Shown here: positions 41,191-50,150 of the stretch, in pieces
How the letters are laid out: every line of letters starts with the position of its first letter
How positions within the stretch are numbered: the stretch's first letter is position 1
Assembly: GCF_003672135.1 (NCBI RefSeq)
Contig: NC_039514.1
Span: forward strand, 11,335,787-11,399,786
Direction: 5' to 3'
Length of the DNA stretch: 64,000 nucleotides
Source: Ooceraea biroi
Taxonomy: Eukaryota; Arthropoda; Insecta; Hymenoptera; Formicidae
Position numbers and translations under genes: made by a program
The notes under the pieces: model-generated
What the model saw: only the letters and a program-made list of their open reading frames with translations
Told to the model about the DNA's origin: nothing
Database searches by the model: none

Positions 41191-42371
41191 AAATTAATAA
41201 AAGAAAATGAAGCAATTTTCATCCGTGGAGAAGTATTTTATAAATAATATTCACTCTCGATTTGCCAAGATATATCATTATTAATTATACTCGCTATTCT
41301 AAACTAAGGCAAAGCTTTTTTTCTTCACGCCACCGCCGATTAATCGATTAAAGTGTAGCGCGGATAATTTGTAAGCGGGTATAAATCACGACGGCAGCTA
41401 TGTAGCAGAATGCAGCTACGTCAGCATTCAACGGGATGCGGGGGAGAATGCAGGAGGCAGAGAGGAGCGGAAAGACAAAGAGCGCGCCCAGAGCGGCGAA
41501 GAAAAAGAGTCGCGGTAACGAGTGTCGTTACGAGCGGAAAATAAGGCACGCTCCTCCCAGTTCGACACGCCGGATTATTGGGTCGAGAGAATCCACGAGA
41601 GCGAGCGAGGGTGGATCGTTAAAACAGCAAACTCTCCCGATTTCCAGCGTCTCCACGTCGTTTCCCTCCCTTCTACCTTGCCTGCGTTTTCAATTATTCT
41701 GTTATATTTTCGAGACGTCGTGAGAGGGAAGAGAACGCGGCCGACCGGGGCGGCGTGCTCGAGTACAAGAAGTTACGGCACGATTCTTGCCGGAGTACTT
41801 TCCTGAGCTTCTCGAGGATTCAATGAGCGAGCGATCGATGTCGGACGGAAGAAAGAGAGAAGTCATCGGGATACTGATACCAACGTTAGCGAATCCTGAT
41901 AGATTTATCGAAGATGGACATGGTTCTATATACATACGATGTCAGCAACGAAACTTTTAGTTGCTTGGTGAAACTACATTTATGCTTTTAAAATAAATCT
42001 CTTTTCAAGTTTTCCATATGGAAATATTTAAAGATCCATCGAGTTTTTTTTCATCCATCAGAATTTCATAACACAGTTATAGAATTTCGCCCATAAAAGT
42101 GCAGCGCATCCCGCAAAATAGTTTCCAACTTTATACGATTGCGTGAGAGTTCCGTTGAAACACGTAATCATTTTTCGTTACACGTTAAAAGGTAATTTCA
42201 GTGGATGGTTATTTAAAAAACTATTTTTTTCGTCACAACTATAATATCGAATCTTCTTTCTTAAATTTTCTCTCGGTTATTAGACCGCTCTTCAGTTTGA
42301 TGATGACATAGATATTTACAGTCTGTTCTTATATTAAGATCATCTTAAATATGATCCTACTATACTTGTTA

Positions 42372-42510
42372 GGCCCGATTCCACCAACGTCGCTTAATTT
42401 TAACCGTAGTTTAACTCACTCTTTGTCTCTTTTTTTTAAGGCGAGTAATTAGAAAGAGACGAAAAGTGAGTTAAACTACGGTTAAAGTTAAGCGACGTTG
42501 GAACCGGGCA
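42372..42510. mobile_element. Fold-back MITE, PIF/Harbinger-like, 139 bp, TTA target duplication
   Basis: The ends GGCCCGATTCCACCAACG and CGTTGGAACCGGGCA are inverted repeats. Pairing continues inward for about 55 bp through TAACCGTAGTTTAACTCACT, leaving a loop of about 25 nt rich in T. TTA lies on both sides (42369-42371 and 42511-42513). The arms differ by a 3-bp indel and a few substitutions. There is no coding capacity, so it is non-autonomous. The superfamily name is inferred from the 3-bp TTA duplication. Confidence 0.85.
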
Positions 42511-42513
42511 TTA

Positions 42514-43925
42514 GCAGGCCAAATAGTTATTAGTATTTAAAAAGTATACTCAAGACTATCTCGTTATAGGAAGAAGCTATGAATATCTCCCGTAGAACTT
42601 TCAGTCGCGAGGTTTCAAATTGTCTGAATGACTAGTTACCAAAGTTTCCTGGACGGATCAGGTTGGCAGCGCCATGCGACGCTAGGAGGCTCGGGAATGA
42701 CGAGAAGTCGAGGACCGTCGTCCGATAACGAAGACGACCCCCTCGAGACGCCTTGCTTCCTCAGGCCGGATGAATAAACTCGGGACTAATTACCGCGATA
42801 AGTATGAAGGAACCTCGGCACGCTCGCCGTTGTTCCACGAAGGAACTCCGGTAATATTAACGAGTGGCGGCTGCGCGCCACGCTCGATGCTTCTATCGGA
42901 AGAATGCCTGAGATATCTGCTCGCAGTTACCGGCGAGATAATATGTATGCACGAGATAATGTGTATACACTTGTGCGTCGGCTAGGCGGGGCACAACGTT
43001 TATTACCTTGCAGCAATGCGTAATTAAAGTAGAATAGATGGCATTCCGAGCCCGATGCGCCAACGGAATGAATACCGTTCTCTTCCCGGCGAAGGAGCCG
43101 TGATTTAGCCGAGCAGTCGTCGCTTATTAACGGATTTGCATGAACACGTGTTCATTTCTACGTGATACTCGGTGTTCCTCCGAGTAATCATTAATGGTTG
43201 CGTAAGCAAACTTTACATGGGTAAAGCCGAGTTTCCGTTTGTGCGAGAGCGAAGATTCTCTCAGATTAATCGTTTGTCGTCGGTTAACTCGAGGAATAAA
43301 TGAGCGGTTGAAAGCACTCGCAATTTATAAATTTCTGGAAAAACTTAAGATAGATCTTTTAATTGGACTTAAAATTACATTTTGTAACGATACATAACTG
43401 CATAACTCATATTGCATAAGATGAAGGATAATATATATCTTCTTTATACCTCGTGTGGATTTCGCATGTTCCGTGCAAATTGCGCATTTAGCGTCATATT
43501 ATCTCGAATGTATTCTTTACATTTCGCAGATCGTGTTATTCTTGCAACGATATTTCTCTCCAGTTTGCGTTCTAAAAGTCACGTGAGAGACGTAAAACGC
43601 TAATCTACCTCATATCCTTGTCTTAAGGGTGAGGTAAAAATACGTACGTTTAACGTTATTATTTCCGCACGCAATGCAGATTGAGCATAATGAAGGAGAT
43701 TTCCTATTTCTTTCCGCGAAATAATTGCGGCCGCGTCGCGAGCTAATCGCGATTACGGCGATTTTAACGACAATAATAATTGTCGTTAAAATCGCGCTAA
43801 TGCCGACAATACAGAAAAAGGGGAATCGCACGCGCGAAGGATCGCAGAAGAGAAAAGGACAAGAGAGAGAAAAGAAATGGTGAAGTCGTAAAATAATAGC
43901 GCGCGGCCTCGTGACACTTCGCCGA
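42514..43925 (+). other. Probable intron immediately upstream of the netrin V-2 exon
   Basis: Contiguous with the acceptor at 43952, so at least the part near the exon is very likely intron of the netrin transcript. It holds the 38-bp hairpin. The V-1 exon, which should encode the preceding EGF repeat, was not found here or further upstream. Confidence 0.7.
43758..43795. repeat. Perfect 17-bp inverted repeat with 4-nt loop (hairpin)
   Basis: The arms GCGATTTTAACGACAAT and ATTGTCGTTAAAATCGC are exact reverse complements separated by AATA. It lies in the intron about 160 nt before the netrin acceptor. It is too short for an ordinary microRNA precursor stem and has no recognisable transposon ends. 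Function unknown. Confidence 0.9.
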
Positions 43926-43952
43926 CTAAAATTATTGCGTTACCTGTTTCAG
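43926..43952 (+). other. 3' splice site of the netrin V-2 exon (branch-point candidate, pyrimidine tract, AG)
   Basis: The intron ends with a TTACCTGTTTCAG-type acceptor directly before the codons for CNCNLH. A CTAAAA branch-point candidate lies about 25 nt upstream of the AG. Phase and position match the boundary between V-1 and V-2 in the netrin family, so this is very likely the used site. Confidence 0.88.
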
Positions 43953-44141
43953 TGTGCAACTGCAACCTCCACGCGAGAAAGTGCAGATTCAACATGGAGC
44001 TGTACAAGCTGTCGGGCCGTGTCAGCGGAGGCGTTTGTCTGCAGTGCCGGCATTTTACGGCAGGAAGGCACTGTCATTACTGCCGCGAAGGTTACTACAG
44101 GGACCCGGCGAGACCGATCACGCATCGCAAGGCCTGCAAAC
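43953..44141 (+). CDS. Netrin, internal exon encoding laminin-EGF repeat 2 (V-2/LE2); partial gene
   Basis: Seen: an open 189-nt exon whose 63 codons carry the eight cysteines of a laminin-type EGF module. The order is CNC, then RKC about six residues later, then VCLQC, HCHYC and a final ACK. It has the netrin-specific insert NMELYKLSGRVSGGVC, the loop HFTAGRHCHYCREGYYRD, and the end PITHRKACK. It starts two bases into a codon and ends one base into the next, so it is a symmetrical phase 1-1 exon. A CAG acceptor precedes it and GTAAGT follows. The last base is C, so the next codon can be Arg, as in the Lys-Arg before V-3 of some insect netrins. Known: netrins are secreted laminin-related guidance cues with an LN domain, V-1 to V-3 and an NTR domain. 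They act on DCC/Frazzled and UNC-5, and V-2 contributes to receptor and sulphated-glycan contacts. The basic residues in RKCRF and GRH fit that. Whether this is the A or B paralogue cannot be decided from one exon. The rest of the gene was not found in the window. Confidence 0.95.
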
Positions 44142-44150
44142 GTAAGTGCC
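44142..44150 (+). other. 5' splice site of the netrin V-2 exon (GTAAGT)
   Basis: GTAAGTGCC follows the AAAC end of the exon and is a near-perfect consensus donor. Reading through it gives 37 further codons with no netrin similarity before a stop at 44255-44257. This supports the exon ending here, just before the first cysteine of V-3. Confidence 0.9.
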
Positions 44151-46994
44151 CCCGGCTCCAGCAATTACATGTAAATCCAACAAAGACACCACCGCGACAC
44201 ACGCGGGGCAATTACGGGCGCCACGCGCGATTACTCGCGTGCTTGCGGCGCGCTTAATTACGGAAGTGACGTCGAACTTGCCGGCGTCGTCCTTCGTATC
44301 GTCGTTGTTATCGTCATCTCTTGCGTTGGCAATATAGATTAGTAGACGATACAAATATAGATAATAGGAGCGTGAGAAATTTCTAATTTTTCTCGTCTCA
44401 GAATACGCGTAGAGCGCGCATTAGAGCGCAAAATGTGGGATGATCATCGGGCTAATTGAGGGATTGTATCGCGGGTCACACCGCTTTCTCCATGGTGCGG
44501 AAGATCGATTCGCTTCCGTTCGCGATTCTGCGAGACAGAGGTAATTGGGAACTCTTCGATTTTCCTTCTACGAAGAGAAATGCAAATTATATTTTTCTTT
44601 TAATGACATATATTGTAATTCGATAACGAGTCCCGATGTATCATTTCATGGATGTGAGAGCAAATATCATCGTCATCGTATTTCTTGCTTAATTATATCA
44701 TCCGTTATTGCATCTTTTAATTGAGAAACATGACCTAACATTCGCTCGCAAAATCGCATGCGAAAGCATGCTAATTCCACTCGGAAATATCGTGGAAACA
44801 TCGAGCAATATTGTATTGAACTGGCAGTCGATCGAAGCACTGGAGAAGGAGGACTGGTAAGACTAGAACGAGGCATCTTCCTGCGATCGGGTCAGCGCGT
44901 CTTCCCAGCCGCGCGCGACGCTATCGGGAGAGACGCGGGACGCCATTACCATTCGTCTCAGTCCCTCCACGGTACTGTTACAAAGTGGTTACCAGCTGAG
45001 CGCAACCCCCTAATCTCGGTGCATTCAATTTATGTACGTTTGTCTAGGCCCACGGACCGCCGCGGGGATAACGATCTCCCGGTGTGAGAAAGTACGCGTG
45101 CGCGTTCACCAGCGTGCGATGCAACGTGGATGCTGCATCCACGTGAGCAGGCACATCCGCGTCTCGTAACCGTACGAGACCCCGTTGTTCGCCGTCAATC
45201 CATACCGCGATGCGAGGATACCGGGTGCAACACCGTGATGAATCACGAATCCGTCCGAAACGCAAGCGCGAAGGTCTCGACGAGGCGCATGAATGCCAAG
45301 ATGAACCTCGCAAATTACTCTTCTACTCCTCCTGTCTCTCCGACGTTTCGTATCGCGGCGCGAGTGAAATCGCTCGCGCGATTTTTCAACGTCCTCTTCT
45401 ATCCTGATAATGCACGTTCCTGCGCGACGCCCACGTAACAAGAGATATTAAGATGGTCCATGAACGGACCACCCTGCATCTTCACTCCTGCGTGTCCGAG
45501 ATTTTTGCAGAGCGCAAATCTTTATTTTCACGTTCTTTACGACGCGACCGTGAGGATTTTCGCGGGGTTTCCGTTGGGGTACGGCGACTCGAGTGTGAAC
45601 GAGTTTCGCGCGATTAGCTATGTGTGTCACCGGACGGCTTGCGGCGTATTCTTGAACGGGGACTGCTTGTCGCTCGACGAGTCGCGGGGTTAATTAACTC
45701 TTTGCGGTCCGGCGTGTTTTTAATGCTGGCCGGCCGGCACTTATGCTCGTCGCGGAGACCAGTTGTAAAAGAGAAATACGCGTGCGAGTGCGCCGTAAAA
45801 ATTTTACTTGAGCGCCACGTCGTTCGGAGGTGCCGCACGCGATTCCGCTTATCAACGAACAGCGCCATGAAACGTGTCGCAACTTCCCGGCTCCGTATGA
45901 AGTTACGAGGGGACTACTTTTTTAGGATCACACACGTACATTATCACCTCGTTATTAACTCCGTGGTTGCACCCGCTGGGGCCTGGGAATCGAACGCTCG
46001 GCATTATTGCGGACGTCGTCGCAGTTAGCACTTTGAAACCTTGACGCTTGGCTCGTTGCGCGTTTAATCAACAGCTTGACGTAAATTGCAAAATGCATTC
46101 CACTTTCCAGAAATCGTGTTAATTCTGTTTCGCTTTCTTTCCAAATTAGGAGACAAGTTACGATTTTCGAGTAAACCGTACAGTTCCAGTTACAGTTGAA
46201 AGTAAACTAAAGCAAAATTATGTTATTATACAATGTTGATTCTCCATTACCGAGATAAATTATTTTTCGGGAATAACTCGGTATATACTTATGATTAAAT
46301 AATTGAAATTACATTCCGAGGAGTATTCCGTACGTCAATCTAAGTTAGCGATTGCTAGGTCGGCGATGTGGCGTATATCAGGACCCATCTCGTATCCTCG
46401 CGACGCGTCCCCCCTGAGCAGCATATAAAGCACAAGTGTCGTGGCGAGAGGCCCGCGCGTGCTCTCGCCGGCAAGATAACGAACAGTCTGTATTCTCGTT
46501 AGCAGCCACGGCAGCCGTTAAGATAACAACGACACTTACCGCAAGCGCTCACCCGTGGAAAGAAGATTTAAGCTCGTCTTAGAACGACGTAAGTTACATA
46601 AATTAGTCGGCCGAGCTTCGGGGAAACAGGAGGGAGGGTACTAGATTGACACTAGATTGCGTGAGACGCAAACAGACGAGTGTATAATTCCAATTTAATA
46701 CTGTAATTTAAGTTTGAGCTTTAAAAACCGCCTGAGGTGATTCCTGCCGAATTTTAAAGTGAAAGTGTCATCATTTAAATGAAACTACAAAACGTCATGA
46801 TCGACATTACATTACCAACAACATTGACATTACTCATGTCAAATAGACGTGATAAATTATGGAAACTTATACACCTCTGCATTACACAATTTCAATATTA
46901 TTTCGATAATATGAGATACGATAATGCACGCAATTCGTTCTTGTAATTGTAACGGACAGTAAAGAAAATGACAAGCATTTAAAACAAATATATA
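44151..46994 (+). other. Probable intron immediately downstream of the netrin V-2 exon
   Basis: It starts at the donor at 44142. GC-rich to about 46100, then AT-rich with a GC island at 46330-46680. The next expected exon (V-3, beginning with CDCHP-like residues) is not visible. It carries the 21-bp palindrome at 45124-45144. Confidence 0.65.
45124..45144. repeat. 21-bp palindrome, 10-bp perfect arms with one-base centre
   Basis: ACGTGGATGC and GCATCCACGT flank a single T. The right end creates a CACGTG E-box. It lies about 1 kb downstream of the netrin exon in GC-rich intronic DNA. Confidence 0.55.
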
Positions 46995-47060
46995 TTGGCT
47001 TGTAACACATATTCCTGTTTCTGTAGTGTTTTTAATAATGAATATATATTACAACCTAAT
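46995..47060 (-). mobile_element. Short inverted-repeat element, copy 2 (reverse orientation)
   Basis: Its + strand reads TTGTAACACATATTC, then a core with TAGTGTTTTTAATAAT, then GAATATATATTACAACC. Its reverse complement aligns with the element at 34545-34613 through both ends and the core. It lies in the AT-rich DNA downstream of the netrin exon. Confidence 0.6.
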
Positions 47061-47308
47061 GTGTAAAAATGTGTAAGCATAATTATAAAAGAAATTTTTA
47101 GAAGATATAGCATTTCTTTCTTTTCGAAACGCAAGTATAAAAATTGTCTTTCAGTCCTTCAGTCTTCATTTTAATTTATTAAAGTTATTAAAGTCGTTGA
47201 ACGATTTTTATGTGGGAACAAGATTTACTTCTGTTCACTTCACTTCACTGACAACATGTAATTTGATAAATACGATAAATTATTTTGCATCATGATGGCT
47301 GGTTTCCG

Positions 47309-47394
47309 CAATATTTGGCAGATATTGTTGCGCAATGTATTTGCCTTCGCAATACATTTGAGAAGACTGCTTTGCAATATCTGTGCGAATATTG
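47309..47394. repeat. Nested imperfect stem-loop
   Basis: Three pairs of complementary blocks are nested in order: CAATATT with AATATTG, CAGATATTG with CAATATCTG, and ATGTATT with AATACAT around a 9-nt centre. Spacers between the blocks are unequal (3 versus 4 nt, then 7 versus 17 nt), so the stem would carry bulges. It could be a decayed fold-back element or a transcribed hairpin. Confidence 0.6.
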
Positions 47395-48721
47395 TTCGCA
47401 CGATATATTTACGGATTTATTTTAAAACGTATTTTAATTTAATATATAAAAGCATTTTACGTCTCTTTACTCGGAGTGAAATTCATAACGCGATCGCGAA
47501 ACCTTGTAATGCATACGCGTGCAATATATAATCGAGCCTATCAATGTAATGCACGGGTCATCAAAATAAAATTACGTATTCAAATTAAATAATGAATTTT
47601 AATTACGAAATTTTTTAATGCATGCGATAAAATACTTGTTAATAATTTTTATCTCGATTTATCTTTGACTGCGTGTTTTTAATCGCATATATTTAATTTG
47701 ATTTATCGCCATCTAGACGCAATGCGGATTATTTAGTTAATGATCTAATATTTCTATTTACTAAAACAAAATAAATCACATTGAATATTACAAAGATATA
47801 CTTATTGCTATATAAAAAATATTTTTGCTTATCACTTACCGAGCAGTTGCGTTTTAGGAGCGACTGCATTCTGCTACTCTGAAACAAAAATGATTAAAAG
47901 CCGATTAAAAAATAAAGCCGATTTTCAGAAATACATTTCATAAATAAATACATATATAAAATGTTAAATCTTTGCAGTGTTACGTCGCGACTTGAATTAA
48001 TTTAATGAGTACATTTTAGACTTGATGGATGATATTACGAGAGAATACAGATAAGTTTACAATTTATAATATATATTTGTCAAATATACATAACGTAAGG
48101 ACAACTTAAAAGATAACTCTCTACGCCGAGGAACTTCTACTCGACTGGGTGGATTCTTCCATCGTCGACCGCGCATCGAGAAAACAAAAGTATAACGGAA
48201 TCAATTCAATCAATCGATATCACATCAATAGGAAAACTCCTGCCATCTATCATAACTAAATATTACTAGATCGGTTTGTTCGTAATTCCTACAGGACTCC
48301 GCAAATCTGCAAAGAAATATACAGGTATAAAATAAATTTGTGAACTTATCTTCGAGCCGATCCTGCTTTGCTCGAACCGGTGCGGTGCCACGAATCTGTC
48401 GCAGAAATTGCAAGATCAGTTAAATCTGAAACAAAAATAATTATTTCGGTTTTTATTATTTCAGTGAAACTTTTTGATCAATTAATTTAAGTTGAATTTT
48501 ATAGAAGAGATGTATTTATTTCGTGAATAATAAAACTAAAAATTTTTTCAACTTTATGTTTAACAAATTAAACAAATTATTCATTTCACTTACTCTGGTG
48601 TCATCCGATATCCATTAAGAAAGATTTTTATTTCTGTACAGCCAATTAACACAAGGATGTTTGAAAAGAAATTAACATTTTATCGGTAAAACAGACGATT
48701 CTAGGATCCTTTTACAGCGTC

Positions 48722-48858
48722 TGAGGATGCTTTCACATGCAGTGCAACTCGCGTAAGCATAACATGCGTCGATCACATCGTTTCATTTGGATATCAGCTT
48801 CTGCAGGCAGTAATGTGATTGGTCGACGCAAGTTACGCTGCATGTGAAAGCACACTCA
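48722..48858. mobile_element. MITE-like inverted repeat, about 137 bp
   Basis: TGAGGATGCTTTCACATGCA at the left and TGCATGTGAAAGCACACTCA at the right are inverted repeats. They extend inward through CAGYGYAACTYGCG and a second pair with GCGTCGATCACAT / ATGTGATTGGTCGACGC. No open frame. I could not identify a target-site duplication, so the superfamily is undecided. Confidence 0.7.
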
Positions 48859-50114
48859 AACTTCAGATTGCATTTCCTGCTCCCTGATAATGAGAATTAG
48901 TGGGATATTCGATTTTGTTTGGCTGGATGCAGTAAGCATGATGAAATTGACAGTTATACAGTCAATGTGTATTATTCTTAATGACTTCTCGTAGTATAAT
49001 AAGTTATTTTTAAGTGACTGTGATATTCTGAACTTATCTCTCGAGTTAGATAAAACTAATTTAATCCGTCATGTAAGGAAAATCTTATCTATTCATGAAG
49101 AAATTCATTTAACAACTGTAAAGAATTATGTAAGAAATTTAAATTGAGAATCAAATTAAAAAAATATCGCTTTTCACATTATGGATAAAAATTTATCAGA
49201 ACTTTGATAAGTCTCTGAAATATATAAGTCTCTGAGATCATAATAAACGACAAGAATAGATGACGTAAATCGTAACCTAGTTTAACTCATTAAATATTAG
49301 TGAACTGATAATGCAATAATATTGATAATGTAATAATCAGATAGTTTATTTATTCAATTAGTATATAGTATAATTTATTTACAAGAGTTGCAGAATAACA
49401 GCATTATTAGCAAATTGGAATAATATTCTAATTTGAATTTTATGATAATAGCTTTCGATTCTATTGAAAAAAGATTTTATCTCTAAATGCTGTATCTATG
49501 ACTTAAGATACTTGAACCACTGATCTTTTGAGAAAGCACCTAAATCTACGTTTTATTATGTACAATGTTAATACAGTACAATAAAGATAAAATCTTTCCA
49601 AGAGAAAAAGTGAGTTTTTGAATGAATAATTATAATTAATTAAATAATGAATAATGAATTAATAATGAATAATAGCCACACCCGCAAAAGATTAAATTTG
49701 AATTTAATACCGTGTTAAGTAGCACAAGCGGTCGTATTTACATGTTGCACCACCGGCTTTAACATGGAGAAAGAGAGGTGTCCATTAGTAATTAATTGCT
49801 ATTACTCTCACAGAAGACTATCTCTGCTATGTGAAATAATTAAACTAACAGCTAGGTAACTATTTAACTATACAACTAATGTGTACTGACATTGGTATTT
49901 TTATATTATTCATATAAAAAGAGAACGCATTCCAGTAGCACATTAATACAATTTGTATAATAAACTAGTCTTATATTTACCATTTATGCCACCGAATACA
50001 TTTGAATAAAAGTCGAGAAGCGGAACCGCCAATTTTATAGATAGCGAAATTGCAACATTTGTCGAATTATTGAATTCATAGCATCGAAAGTGTTCACGAT
50101 AATGATGGTGTCGC

Positions 50115-50150
50115 TGACAACAACGTCGACGACGACAACGACGACAATGA
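50115..50150. repeat. (GAC)n trinucleotide tract
   Basis: GACAACAACGTCGACGACGA and its continuation. On the reverse strand it creates the poly-Val run of a spurious ORF. Confidence 0.8.

Larger units (their letters stand above)
35009..42371. other. Non-coding block between two MITEs, no supported gene
   Basis: GC-rich at 35160-35800, 36120-37700 and 41310-41930, AT-rich at 38900-39850 and 40680-41300. It holds the GAC tract, the 14-bp palindrome and the tandem pair at 41145-41190. No domain is readable in any frame. Confidence 0.6.

Noticed and set aside
43954..44164. Other frames over the netrin exon on both strands
   Set aside because: Shadow frames of the real exon.
43952..44257. Netrin exon read as a 101-codon gene from GTG to the stop at 44255-44257
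   Set aside because: The GTG start spans the intron AG and the last 37 codons lie beyond a consensus donor. Netrin similarity ends exactly at the splice sites.
46421..46460. TATA-box promoter for a separate gene
   Set aside because: TATAAA is present, but no initiator lies about 30 nt downstream and no coding exon follows, so it is kept only as a weak finding.
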